From NCBI GenBank assembly GCA_037893245.1, contig JBAIAA010000412.1, forward strand, positions 1,302,001 to 1,366,000: a stretch of DNA of 64,000 nucleotides. Reading direction: 5' to 3'. Under the pieces are notes generated by a model. The model searched no databases. It was not told where the DNA came from and saw nothing but the letters and a program-made list of their open reading frames with translations. Positions 12,801-33,300 of this stretch are shown piece by piece. A program made the position numbers and the translations under genes. Numbering within the stretch: the stretch's first letter is position 1; every line of letters begins with the position of its first letter. The DNA is from Crossaster papposus (lineage: Eukaryota > Echinodermata > Asteroidea > Velatida > Solasteridae).

Positions 12801-14963
12801 CGATCTTCGTCCTCCACATTTCCATCTTCTGTCACCTCGTATAGAGGGGCTTCGTCTGGGTAGGTTGGCGTGTAGGTAAACTGAAGAGTTGCACTGTACA
12901 TCTCTGATAGTCAATAGAACACAAGTACAATATCATAACTGCAGACGAGTGGGTTATTAAAGGGACAACAGACCATTTGTCGGTTGTGCATTTTTATCGT
13001 TTTAAGCAGCAAAAGTCATCAAAATACAAAGAAAGGTGCTCGACAAACAATCTAATAAAGTTTTTAGCTCTGAGTGCTGCATGTTCCGAGAAAACAATAT
13101 TCTAGGATTTCAATTACAATTCAAATTTTTCCCGAGTCACAATTTGAATTACAGCCGAAATTTGCGTTTCGGGGCGCGCTCTCATCTAGCCGATTGCAGC
13201 TACTCGCGTGTCACGCACTGAACAGACCAATACATGTATTGGCTTAGCTATAGAATGCAGGGCCCACTCACAACTCTCTTTACCCTATGACATAGAATGG
13301 AGTGGCCCTGTATGATATGGGTACTATTGGGGTATAGGTTAGGGTCAGTCCATTCTATGTCCTAGGGTAAATAAAGTCGAGAGTTGTGAGTGGACCCTGC
13401 ATTCTATAATGACTCCCATGTATTAGCTTCAAGGCGTGCGCCGTGCATTGTTCAAGTGCTTGCGCGCACTATTTGCGTTATTTGTTGATGACCTACCATC
13501 GTCCTCATTTCCGGTATCCTCTGAACACACAGTGATGCGGAAGCCAAGTGGATCATCCGACAGCACTAATTTAAAATAAAACAAAGATGTGTAAACAGTT
13601 ACGCTGGTGGATTTGAAAAATATCAAATACAAATTCAGGTGGGGTAAGAAAAGTGCCATTTAAATGTTTTTAAACGAATTAAAAGATTACTAATGGTTGC
13701 TAAGGTCATTTTTAATTGAGTATACGCTATAAAAACAAAAATAAAAGGAGCCCTTCATTTCACAATGGCCACATCAACATAATTCTCGTCCTCGTTCAAG
13801 TTAACAACATAACGATAATATTGGCTCCGAGCACACTCCCTCAGCAGAAAGAAAAGGTAAGTTGGGGAGTCAACATTTACGTCATTTTAGCCGACTTCAA
13901 TTTAAAGGTAGTATACACCATTTGCAGATATCGAAAATATTTACTACCGAATTATTAAGAAATATCTTACTCATCTGAAAGTAAATGTTGATTCTGGGCA
14001 TCCAGCAAAATGATTGCGCTAGATATCCTGTAATTCTTCCGAAAAATAGAATTTTATAATGAAAAATTCGCGATCGCCGGACGGCGAGCGCGAAAAAACA
14101 AAGATAACATAAGAATAACTGCTCGAAGCCGGTTGAAAAAAACCGCTGTTTTTCGTGCTTTTCTCGGCATCCATGATTGTAAAACTTCGGACAGCTCAGT
14201 TAAACGATATTTACTATAAATACAACCCCCCAAATCTACTCATTCGTGATAATTCAAGCAATGACCAATGGTGTATACTACCTTTAAGTGTCTGGTTCCC
14301 GCTATGATCAGACTAATGAAAACACAAGATTAAGAGAGTCGGTGAACAGACAAAGCAATACCACTAGCATGGCCTACGGCCTGGGAAGTAGAAAAACACT
14401 TGATACCAATTACAAATGTAGCGGTTAGCAATTTATTTAATTTGCTTTTTAGCAGCCGAGTTGTGCGCGTGCGTGAGTGTATATCATGAGAAAAAACAAT
14501 GACAACTCGGCTACATTATAACAGCTGTCCTCAACCAACTCGCCAAAAGCCTACTCTAGTTGGTAAAGAGGTGAGCTATAGATCGAATGGTCTGACTGTG
14601 GTTCCAATCCGTATGTTTATCTTTTCCAAGCCAAATTTGTGTGTGGGTTATTAGGGCAAGTCTCAAGAGAAACACGGGTTATAGGGTACATAAGTACCTT
14701 GAAATTACAACAAGAACCGCTACACGAGATGGTATAATTATTTATAGTAACTTTCGGGAAGTATGGTTACTAAGTTAACAGCGCCCTCATACGGCCGCGC
14801 CCGGAGCATGTGCGTGTGATTGATTTGTAATTTCGTGTACACTTCAAATATAATTAAGTTCAAGTTGTTTATATTTCATCGATTTTCTACCTGAGAATTC
14901 CTCCGGATATATCGATTCCAAAGCAGCGATTTCATTTGTCTGTTCTTCCTGGTAGTCAGTCAT
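9856..14963 (-). CDS. RWDD1: RWD domain-containing protein 1 (DRG family regulatory protein 2)
   Basis: Complete seven-exon gene. Coding exons on the minus strand: 14963-14891, 13565-13497, 12903-12770, 11913-11764, 10885-10759, 10334-10272, 9932-9856, giving 230 residues (human RWDD1 is 243). The start MTDYQEEQTNEIAALESIYP matches the family N-terminus. The RWD signature is YPDEAPLYEV (residues 62-71). EENLGMAMVFTLVSATQEFL ends the RWD domain, followed by a Glu/Lys-rich helix (about 118-142). The DFRP-type tail contains VTIESFLAWKDQFDQE and ends VEVDESLFQEMDDLDLQ plus an acidic stretch. In other animals this protein binds and stabilises the GTPase DRG2, a translation-associated factor; that role is from family knowledge. 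It is shorter than human at the acidic C-terminus. It runs head-to-head with katanin p60 and tail-to-tail with the HECT gene. Confidence 0.93.
10440..10672 (+). repeat. tRNA-derived SINE
   Basis: The B-box-like GGTTTGATTCCCGGCTCGG is followed by GAGTAGAGTTTGTCGTTGGT, a module I associate with tRNA-related SINEs of marine invertebrates. RWDD1 intron 5. Confidence 0.6.
11081..11333 (+). repeat. tRNA-derived SINE
   Basis: GTGGCCCAGTGGTTACGGTG resembles an RNA polymerase III A box. The body contains TCTCTCCACCCAGGAGT and AAAGCGCTATATAAG and ends in an ATT repeat. A related copy lies at 62847. Confidence 0.65.
11600..11672 (+). repeat. tRNA-like relic
   Basis: GGTCAAGCTGTTAAGACC and GGTCACAGGTTCAACTCCCG resemble A and B boxes. 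Adjacent to RWDD1 exon 4. Confidence 0.45.
12429..12672. repeat. Family F foldback element, best copy
   Basis: GGGGCCAATTTCATAGAGC pairs with GCTCTATGAAATTGGCCCC at the right end. 244 bp, in RWDD1 intron 3. Confidence 0.8.
13251..13406. repeat. Single-copy foldback element
   Basis: TAGAATGCAGGGCCCACTC pairs with GAGTGGACCCTGCATTCTA, and inner ACATAGAATGGA pairs with TCCATTCTATGT. Intergenic-side intron of RWDD1. Confidence 0.75.
13902..14287 (+). repeat. Family B inverted-repeat element, TTAA-flanked
   Basis: 386 bp in RWDD1 intron 1. Family B ends are TTAAAGGTAGGATACACC and its reverse complement. The centre holds a GC palindrome CGATCGCCGGACGGCGA and later TACAACCCCCCAAATC. Confidence 0.87.
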
Positions 14964-15810
14964 GGACGTTTATTGCCTAGTTGGGTAGTTGGAAAGATAT
15001 TATAAAGAAAAACAAATCTATTTTATCACTTTTCTACCCCACACATTACACATCACACTCGCCGCGCCGATCAGACATTACAATACAGACTGGTCCCTTT
15101 ACATTGTAAGCTACTATAACGCGAGGATATCATTATAAATGAGGTTTGATGCTGGGTACCTATCCGTGTGTATAGTATTTAAAGGGACAACCTGCTCCAT
15201 GGTCTTTAAAGGGATCTTAATAAACTCATCCAATTTAATTGAAGTGCGGTAATGTAATCGATTAAAAAGATTAAAAAGATTTTTAAAAAATATATAATAT
15301 TTCGATGATATCGATGTGGTTTTCAACTACCCAGGTGCACACATTTCAAAATATTAGCACTTTCGGCCCAATAGTCAATACATTTTTAAAAAGAAATGTT
15401 TCTCCGGAGACACCGTACGTACACAACTTTAATTTGCGCATGCTCAGTTGATTTGAAATACTTCGTGCAACACACAGTGTCACTGCAAAAAACAAGGTAA
15501 AATACTTATTTTCACAGGTTTTGAATGATAATTCAGATATTATTTAAAGGATTATGCGAGAATATAGTGTCAGGACTAATAATCCCCAGGTTATGGTAGT
15601 TTTTACGAAATTCATTAGTAACAAATTGTCTTTTTCAAAATCAACTGGCCCTGCCGCGTTTTTCGTTTCGGCCTTCGCCGCCGGCATCGCCTTCGCGCAG
15701 CACATACAGAACAATACATACAACTTCCAAGCGGGCGCGGCGAGTTGGGTTGGTTCTAGTCTTGGTTGCAAGACGTCCCGTCCTGCTGCAACCGATACTG
15801 GTCGGGTCAG

Positions 15811-15852
<42 letters not shown>

Positions 15853-16226
15853 TACTTTAGTTTGATTTAGTTAAGATATTCTAAATCGTACTTAGTTTGA
15901 GTCATTTTGATATTCATTGCAATAACATTAATAACAGGAGGTTTATTGAATTATTCAGACCAAATTCTAATAAAGGGGTTGCATTGACGACACGCGCGCT
16001 ACGCGTACACGCGCTACGCGTACGTGCTAATCGCACTAGCAACCGGGCCGAGCGGCCGTTATTGAGGTCAAACAAAGTGCAGACGATACATTACCATGAT
16101 TACGCAACGACCTCATTGGGGGGCGCTGTCGTGAAGTGCGACGTGCGTGTAACGTCATATGCATGAGCCTTTACTAAAATTTGCTACAATGAATAATTTG
16201 TATTTTAAAAATCTTGATCAGTTAGG
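14964..16226. promoter_or_regulatory. Shared divergent promoter region of RWDD1 and katanin p60
   Basis: The start codons of two divergently transcribed genes are 1.26 kb apart. The segment is CpG-rich at about 15650-15810 and 15980-16150, and holds a 40-base C run at 15812-15851. A 15-bp unit ACGCGCTACGCGTAC is roughly doubled near 15995-16025. An inverted CCAAT box (ATTGG, 16115-16119) lies about 110 bp before the katanin ATG, and a GCGCATGC element near 15436 is similar to an NRF1 half-site. No transcription start is defined by sequence alone. I see no recognisable gene in the space. An open minus frame of 75 codons at 15771-15544 matches nothing I know. Confidence 0.5.
15812..15851. repeat. 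40-base poly-C tract in the RWDD1-katanin promoter
   Basis: An unbroken C run, G on the minus (RWDD1-sense) strand. The length may be affected by assembly error. Confidence 0.85.
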
Positions 16227-25261
<9,035 letters not shown>

Positions 25262-26165
25262 AAAGAAAAACACTTTGAAAATGCAACTACAGGAGGGAAT
25301 CATATTTTTGTTGTTTGTTTTTGTTTACATGATCAACATATTGCACATCGACCCAACGTTAGTTTTAGGAGTTGTATGTAAACTGATTTTATTTGTACTT
25401 CATTTTAGTTTGTCTATTCTGAATATGGTTTATGACTAAGGCAATGTTATAAGACTGCACGTCCATGGAAGTTTCCATCCAAACAATTTTGGAAGTCCAT
25501 TTTTTTTCTCCAGTATTTAAAAAATGCTCCGTTTACTTATCTACGTCCTCTGTTAAGAAATCAGGGGCGGATTTAGTATTTTTGGAAATGAAGGTGAGGG
25601 GAGTATAAGGCGTGTCCAAGCCACGCCCAAGGCACGCCCAAGAGGGTTTGGAGGCATGCCTTCAAATTTCAGAGTTGTAGTTAAATACTTTCCGAGTGCT
25701 TTGTTTACTACCAAATATTGAGCTGTTTGTTGCGAACAAAGCAAGAGAAACATTGACTGTAGACAGCAAATGAGGTCGGTGTTAAAGAAAACATGAACTT
25801 GGGACTTTGGGTGCATAAAGATACTTTATAATCAAAGTTTTGGGACAGAAGTACTCGCAAATTGTTAGGTCGAGTGCTTACCAAATGCCTTTGTCTTAAG
25901 AGCTTAATTCATGCAAAATTCTGATTGTCCAAAATTGGAATTTCTTTTGCAAAGTATTTACTGTCCAGTGTCTGTATTATGCCTTTATCTATACCAAACC
26001 ATCTTAACATCTGGGGCCAATTTTTTTCTAAATATATTATCAATGTTGCACCCCCCCCCCCCCCCTCCAAACTGGAAATGTAAATTTAAAATACATTTCA
26101 AAGCATTCAGTTTCTGTTTAAACCGTGCTCTTTATCCTCCACCACACTTCCATATGCACCCCTCT

Positions 26166-26407
26166 TTAACCAGTTCGCGCCGGATGACGTATATAAACGC
26201 AAATATTTCCCCAGATTCAAAACGGATGACGCATAAACACGCCAAGTTCAAGTTCGGAAATGTATGTCAGCAGCGGGCAAGGCCGGAAATGCATGGATGT
26301 GCTTTCCGGCACTATCAGCCTGAACACGCTTCGGATTGAGTTTCGTTAAAAATAATCGCGCCCGTGGGCTCGGCGATGTTAAAATAATCCCGGCGCGAAC
26401 TGGTTAA
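26166..26407 (-). repeat. Family A element, full copy in reverse orientation
   Basis: TTAACCAGTTCGCGCC to GGCGCGAACTGGTTAA. Lies between katanin and AHR. Confidence 0.85.
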
Positions 26408-26742
26408 AAAAACTATGTACATGTATAATCTTTCAATGCACACAGCTGGAGTGAAATGGCATGTGCCACTGCTATGCAGTTAACTGCCCTTATAGAGGGA
26501 GGGTTATAAAGAAATCTGACAACTGTTTGTCACAAAATGCACTTTCTAAAATCACAATGCATTTTGCATTATTGACTATTAAAGTTCAGAATATCCAGAT
26601 TATATTGTAAAAATATTTCCCTGAAGGAAATGAAAGCTGATGCATGTGTACATTTGTTTTCTACAATTATATCTTTATATTTGATTTCAAATGAACCACA
26701 AGGGAAAATGACTATGTGCAGTTGATACTATTTTGAAAATGT

Positions 26743-26820
26743 TGACTGGAGCGGGGCTTGAACCAGTGACCTCCGGAATGCCATTCCGGTGCTCTAACAA
26801 CTGAGCTATCAAGCCCTGTG
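26743..26820 (-). pseudogene. tRNA-like relic, Ala(GGC)-like anticodon arm
   Basis: On the minus strand, TAGCTCAGTTGTTAGAGC forms a D arm and CCGGA/TCCGG a perfect anticodon stem around ATGGCAT, followed by TTCAAGC. The acceptor stem does not pair and the T stem is imperfect. Since eukaryotes normally decode Ala with AGC, a pseudogene or SINE head is more likely than a working tRNA. Confidence 0.55.
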
Positions 26821-27220
26821 TTGGTGGTACTCAAATTAGTCGATATCTTTGTTCAGGGGTGCTAGTCAGAAGCTACAAACCTAATTGCCATGTGGTAGAA
26901 ATGTATTAACATAATTATATCATGTACTCGACACTTACTTAGATGTTTGACTAAATTTGTGAGTTTTTTTTGTTTTTTGCACATGATTGCTGTGAGCTAT
27001 TAAAATGGTTTTAAAACAAATTATTGCAATTGCAACTTTGTTTAGTTTATAACCGTGTTGATTGATCATCTCAATGAGGGTCAATAAGTGAAAAAATGTT
27101 TAAAAGACATCAATTGAGGAGTGATGAATAACATTTACAATTTTGTTAGGAAATGGGCCGACCTATCGCGACCAACCACTAGACAAAATGACAATTCAAT
27201 CGGGCTTGTGAAATTTCCTC

Positions 27221-27468
27221 TTAAAGGTAGGATACATCATTTGCAGATATCAAAAATTTCTACTATGGAATTATTGAGAAATATATTTTACTCGTTTGAA
27301 AGTAGATAATGCTTCCAGGCATTCAGCAAAATAATTGCGCTAGATATCTTGAAACGGCAATCGCGAAAAAAAGGTCAGTTAAACGGTATTTACTATAAAA
27401 AAACAACCCCCCAAATCCACCCATTCATGATAATTCAAGCAATTACCAATGCCAATGGTGTATTACTC
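27221..27468 (+). repeat. Family B element, internally deleted
   Basis: TTAAAGGTAGGATACATC start. The middle is short and the right end has decayed at GGTGTATTACTC. Confidence 0.75.
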
Positions 27469-28505
27469 TGTTTTGGTTTTGATATGTTTTCTTTTCACTT
27501 TCCGTGTACAAAATGTTCCGTTTAGAAACTATAATCTTTTTCTCATTTATTTCTGGCCTGGTTTTCGCTTTTCCTCATTTTCTTTTGCTTTATTGGCAGT
27601 TACAACAGGTATTTCTTTAGTTATCGTCCGTACAGCGATTTTATTTCTAGCATTCGGCAATTTGTTCTTCGCTTTCTACTTCTGGCAGGTTTTGCACTGG
27701 TGGTGGTGACCATAAAAATGAGTTGCAGCGCCACCGTGCGGTTGATACCGCTTAGTCATTCCTAACGTACGTCCGGTGGTTACGCTATTCCTGCATTTTC
27801 ATTTCACTTTGGACCTCGTTATTTCACATTACTAGACGCCTACCTGGATTAATATATCAGACATGAACGGCAGCAGTGTAACCTGAGAAAGTCGAGTCAT
27901 CAACTCATCTTCAAGATAATTGCCAGCACATGTAAATTGGCTTCGACTCGACTGTGACTGAAAATTTACTTTGGTCCCGATAAGTTAGTTTTGTACGTGG
28001 TGTTGGATGCCAATGTTTTGGTAGCACACAAACTATTGACACTTCTGCGTGCAGACATTACGCGGAGAGCACCGTATAGACAGTTTTGCTGTCAAAACAT
28101 CATTTTTGAACTCGCATTTCGCCATTCTTAGAAACTCCTTAACAGCTTTAGAATACCATTGGATATATCCAGCAGTATATGTGGACCCGGTGGAAGTAAT
28201 TTTCGGCTTTGGACGCCTGGGAAAGGTTGCAAAACCAGGGTTTTTCTGAGGATAACTTTTCGAACGTGTTGTTGGAAAGTTTGTGGAGTTGCGCACAAGC
28301 CATTACTTTTTTAGCATTATTAAACTTGGAGAATCCAAGTCGGTGCTTTGGAGCTCACAGTCGCACTGCAGTCACAGTTGTGAAGATGCTAGCTAGCAAT
28401 GCAGGGTTATGCATGGGATAGTTGAGTTGTGTTGTTTCTTCTCACTTTGTTGGTTATTGCTTAAATGGTTTTGTGAATATAACTCTTTGCAATCGGGATA
28501 TCAAG

Positions 28506-29260
28506 ATGTCGTCTGCAGCGTCCGTCGATGGAATTTCTCAAAAAATGTACGCAGGAAAGAGGCGCCGCAGGCCCGTCAAAAGGTTCGTGAATATCTTATT
28601 TTGAATGTTGCAACGTGATGCTGTTTTTTATCCTTCTATATATCATCTCAATAAAGATCAAATATGAAATAAGTGCAAAAAAAATGTTGAAAGACGTGAA
28701 TCGGGGACTGAGTAACATTTACAATTTTGTTAGAAAATGTGCCTACTTAAAATTTGTGTTCAACTCCATTGACTTTGTACACAATCGCTGAAGTAGCATC
28801 GGGATAGGCTACTATTTCTGACATTCTTTCCTCTTATTTGACTTTATGATTATCCCCATATTGTGGCTCAAATACTGGACTTCCTTTGTATTTTAGAGCC
28901 ACACATTATACCTACACAAAACAAGAGAGATCTGTAATCCCAAAAAAGGTTATTCGGGCTTTTTTTTTCACTTGCATAAGGATTCAAGTAAAAATTATTA
29001 CCAAAAACAAGGTCATAACAAAAATTAAAAATTAATTTCAAATTCCTATTTCTTCTTGCATGATACCTGTAGGAACCCTACACACACAGTTGTCGAGGTG
29101 AAATCTAACCCCAGCAAGCGTCATCGCGACCGTCTCAACGCTGAGTTGGACCGTCTGGCCAGCTTGTTGCCCTTTGACGTCGACACCATCTCAAAATTGG
29201 ACAAATTATCCATTCTGAGGCTGAGCGTCAGCTACTTGCGCAGCAAGAGTTACTTCAATG
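28506..29260 (+). CDS. AHR: Aryl hydrocarbon receptor, first two coding exons (3' part outside)
   Basis: Ligand-activated bHLH-PAS transcription factor that pairs with ARNT. Only exons 28506-28582 and 29073-29260 are found, giving residues 1-88. A basic nuclear localisation stretch [10 protein letters not shown] lies at 17-26. The bHLH domain runs from [20 protein letters not shown] (from residue 36) through LLPF and [16 protein letters not shown] to SYFN at 88. NPSKRHRDR is the AHR-type DNA-contacting basic region. The exon 2 boundary at the end of the bHLH matches vertebrate AHR. The exon 1 donor GTTCGT is weak. An in-frame upstream ATG exists at 28422, but 28506 gives the family-like N-terminus. 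The PAS domains must lie beyond 64000, as no matching exon is visible in the next 34 kb. Confidence 0.92.
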
Positions 29261-30566
29261 GTAAGTGAACGAAATTTTTCTTTTGACAAATTTGACAAAT
29301 TTCTCTAGAACTTGAAAGTTTTTTTGGTTTAGACGAGCCAAGCTATAGTTGGGATGATTTTGCACAATTCAGCATCTAGTTAATTTGTTTGCCAGGCGTG
29401 TCAAGGTAAAGTTGAAACGGTGGATTGCAGACAATTGGTCGTCTCGGAAGTAGCACAAATTGGTTAATTCCTTCATGAGAAAATCTACAGTGTCATCTGT
29501 AAATTACAAAATAAAGTAATAATAGAAAATAAATCAAAAGTATGAAAAATTATTCCCTTGATAATTATTGATCAACAAGTAACTTAAATGTCATTTAAAC
29601 AAAGGCAGCAGTCATATAAAGTACGGCATGATGGACAAAATCAATCTTATTCCCTTAGCACTAGCAGTGCTTCAGGCCTCCCGGCCGAAGTCCATCATAA
29701 TCTATCAAAATGTATTCACCTTTTTGGGACCGTTATATGGTAACATTATTTTTCTACAAATTTAGAGATTTGCTGGAAAATAGATTGCCCGTGAACTTGT
29801 GAAGTCTTATTTCTTACACTTTTTATTCCAACAACAGACAACAAAATTGTACATGTTTGTATCCTGACGCCACTTATACATTACGTTTGTGTATAGGGAG
29901 TAATTTCTAACCAGAATGGACATTTTTCTTAGTCGCGGATTTATGTCTTTTTAAAAATTTGTATTGAGATGAAATTTACCTGTATTGAGATGAAAAACAT
30001 ACATGAACGAAGAAAAAAGTGGCGTCATTTTGCAACATTCTTTACCCAACAGACTACAAGTTCATATTCTGTCGTGTTTTTTAAATTAAATTGTTAATCT
30101 CGGTTAAAAAAATAGACCATAAATATTCTGCAAAGCTCAGTCACAGATATGATCATTTTTGATATCGACGCAGGCAGTACGTGCACCAACAGACCTACAT
30201 GTGTATTTTTAAACCCAGAGCAACTTGGGTTTGTGCTGTGTAAGCCAACATGTGTATCATGCATAGCATTCAGTAATGCAATAGGATTTGCGGTCCACTT
30301 CACTTCTATGTGCAGTATTTGGGTCTGCCTCTATTGACATGTGATAGAGGCCTTACAAATAAATTGCCTATTCCTAACCAAATAACAGCTTTCAGAGCAA
30401 AACAAAATTGTCCCCAACATTTTCTATTTGTTGTCTTCTTCAAATTGTACAATGTACACGAGCATGCATGCATACATTTCCAACAGATTTACCTGAACAT
30501 ATAAAATGACTTGCCAGCTAAGTCCAACAGGATCAAGCTGTGTCTTATTTTTGCTTCAATCTACGT

Positions 30567-30955
30567 TTAAAGGTAGGATACACCATTTGCAGATATCAAA
30601 AATATTTACTACCGAATTATTAAGAAACATCTTACTCATTTGAAAGTAAATTTTGATTCTAGGCATCCAGCACAATTATGGCGCTAGATATCCTGTAATT
30701 ATTCCGAAAAATTGAATTTTATAAAAAAAAAAATTTGCGATCGCCGTCCCAAATAACATAAGAATAACTGTTTGACACCGGTTGAAAACAAATGCTGTTT
30801 TTCGTGCTTTTCTGGCCATCCATGATTGTAAAACTTTGGACAGGTCAGTTAAACGATATTTACTATAAAATACAACCCCCCCCCCCCCCCCCCCCCACCC
30901 CAATCTACCCATTCATGATAATTCAAGCAATTACCAATGGTGTATCCTACCTTTA
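30567..30955 (+). repeat. Family B element with expanded C tract
   Basis: 389 bp with both ends intact. The family's usual six-base C run has grown to 21 bases (30876-30896). Confidence 0.85.
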
Positions 30956-31473
30956 ACTGAGCCCGCTTTGTGCAAACACTGTGGAGTTTCTGTTTTGTAA
31001 GGATGTATTGGTAAAGTTTACTAATGCACGGTACAGTTACATCGATACTTTGATGTGTTTTTTGATATTTGTTAACAGACTCTATTTTTACACCTAGAGG
31101 GCTTTCACAACCAGTTGAAAAGTTTACAATTATTATAATGCCCATACTCTGATGGGCATAGATGAATACAAATGTATACATCCCAAAGAAAAGATTTATG
31201 ACTTGTTTATTACACAGTGGCCCCACTTCAAGTGAAAAGAAAAAAAAAAAACATGGGTCATTCAGTAACCACAATAGAGCAGTGACATTGATTTGATGTC
31301 GAAGGTTTAGAAGTTAAGGCAATTCACTAGGATCCTACAGTGTACCAGTAGATGCAGACAAAAAAATGAACTGTAACATTGTCCATGTATACTATACGGG
31401 CGTAACACTTGGCAAGAAGTGTTTAAATGTTGTATACATTGCTTTTACTGTAATTTACAAAACTTTGTTGGTT

Positions 31474-31744
31474 TTAAAGGTAGGATACACGATTTGCAGA
31501 TATTGAAATCTGAAAAACAATTTTACTATAGAATTATTAAGAAATATCTTGCAAAAAAAACAAGAACAAATGCCCGACGCCGGTTGAAAACGAACGCCGT
31601 TTTTGTTGCTTTTTTCTCGGCATACATGAGTATAAAACTTTTGGACAGGTCAGTAAAACGATATTTACTATAAGATACAATCACCTACAACATGTAGATT
31701 ACTGATAAATCAAGCAATTGCCAATGGTGTATCCTACCTTTTAA
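31474..31744 (+). repeat. Family B element, internally deleted
   Basis: TTAAAGGTAGGATACACG to GGTGTATCCTACCTTTTAA, 271 bp. Confidence 0.8.
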
Positions 31745-31896
31745 AAGATTCTTATTTTTAAGGTATTTATTTTTAATGTTTGCAAATGGTATACTGATAC
31801 CTTTAAGCAGTTGAAGACCATTTTGTGGAACCATACAAAGTCACTAGGTTTAGCCTTGACCTACATACTAGTACCATGATCATACACAGAAACTGC

Positions 31897-32261
31897 TTAA
31901 AGGTAGTATACACCATTTGCAGATATCGAAAATATTTACTACCGAATTATTAAGAAATATCCTACTCATCTGAAAGTAAATGTTGATTCTGGGCATCCAG
32001 CAAAATGATTGCGCTAGATATCCTGTTATTATTCTGAAAAATAGAATTTTATAATGACGATCGCGAAAAAACAAAGATAACATAATAATAACTGCTCGAC
32101 GCTGGTTGAAAAAAACCCGCTGTTTTTCTTGCTTTTCTCGGCATCCATGATTCTAAAACTTTGGACAGCTCAGTTAAACGATATTTACTATAAATACAAC
32201 CCCCCAAATCTACTCATTCATGATAATTCAAGCAATGACCAATGGTGTATACTACCTTTAA
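31897..32261 (+). repeat. Family B element
   Basis: TTAAAGGTAGTATACACC to GGTGTATACTACCTTTAA. It closely resembles the RWDD1 intron copy (same TAC instead of TCC in the ends), so the two form a subfamily. Confidence 0.85.
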
Positions 32262-32371
32262 CTTATTCACAGGATAGTCACAAAAGAACAAGTCTGGCAG
32301 TTTTTTTATTATTGGTACACGTATCCTTTCTGAAGTAGTGAACCTGTGGATGGAATACACTTCAACTTTAA

Positions 32372-33300
32372 CCCTAACCCCTAGGCTCTCGCACTAGAAA
32401 GCATACCAAACTTAACAAACTCCAACAGCACACACAGGTTCAGTTATTATTGGTACACAGTACTGAACCTAGTAAAGGTACTAAACCTGCCAAACTCAAA
32501 CAGTTGAGGTTTGATTGACTTGTTACAGATGGGTCAATGCATTGCATTGACTTGGTACAGATGGGTCAACTGTCAATGCATTGTTCAGTATCGGTGCAGT
32601 AATGACTGGTCAATGTGCTTGGGTGAGGACACACAATTAAACCTGGGGCGTGTTCCACTCACGCGAATGTTACCAACGTTGGCCAACGTTAGCGTTGTTC
32701 GCGAACTTCAGCGAAAATGGCGAACGACATTCCGAGCTGTTCGCTGTTGGCCAGTGATATTTTTTAAAGATGGCGAAGAGCTTAGTAGACGGCAGTGTTC
32801 TTTTAAGGGTTTTGATTTACGTTTTATACTTTCTGTTATAAACAGTGGATTGTTTTGAGCAGTCACAGGGATCTTTCAAAGACATACAATGAGTTGGACA
32901 AAAAGCAGCCAACCAAAACGATGTCACTGGGCGCCGCCATTTTGAAATATCGTTCCAGTTCGACTAACGCCAACTCAAAACGTAGGCAAACTTCGCGCAA
33001 ACAGTTCACAAAAGTGGAACGCACCCCTGGTGTACATATGTACACTTACAGTTGACCAGGAACTGTGCTGTGACCAGCCCTGGGTTATCCTCGAATAAAT
33101 GCCTGTGCATTCCCCCAAACTCCAACATTCAAGTCCCATGCCTTTCTGTCCTGACTTAACCTCACATAATTCAACACGGTTTTCCTGGGCCTTTGGTACC
33201 GAGTCACACAAAGTATAACAACGAGTTGCTATGGTTTGGTACCAAACCTGCCAAAACCTAGCAAAACCTGCAGTTGGAGTTTGATGGGTTTGGGGTCGTT
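32372..33300 (+). repeat. Family H element, right end truncated, with a nested foldback
   Basis: CCCTAACCCCTAGGCTCTCG start after TTAA, then the same left and right modules as the copy at 41004, including CAGTTGACCAGGAACTGTGC. A separate foldback (32642-33031) interrupts it. Confidence 0.72.
32642..33031. repeat. Foldback element nested in family H
   Basis: Left end CTGGGGCGTGTTCCAC pairs with right end GTGGAACGCACCCCTGG. Neither is present in the other family H copy, which supports a later insertion. Confidence 0.7.

Larger units (their letters stand above)
25262..28505. other. Katanin 3' UTR and katanin-AHR intergenic region
   Basis: After the katanin stop there is AT-rich 3' sequence, and I see no AATAAA in the first 250 bp. 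The rest holds a short C run (about 26050), one family A element, one family B element, a tRNA-like relic, and from about 27720 a moderately CpG-bearing stretch likely to be the AHR 5' UTR or promoter. Several short open frames at 28049-28500 would be upstream ORFs if transcribed. Confidence 0.45.

Noticed and set aside
15554-15865. Plus-strand 103-codon frame ending in a proline run
   Set aside because: The proline run is the poly-C tract and the rest has no known similarity or splice support.
26743-26820. Functional tRNA-Ala gene
   Set aside because: The acceptor stem does not pair and a GGC anticodon is not expected for eukaryotic Ala; listed as a relic.
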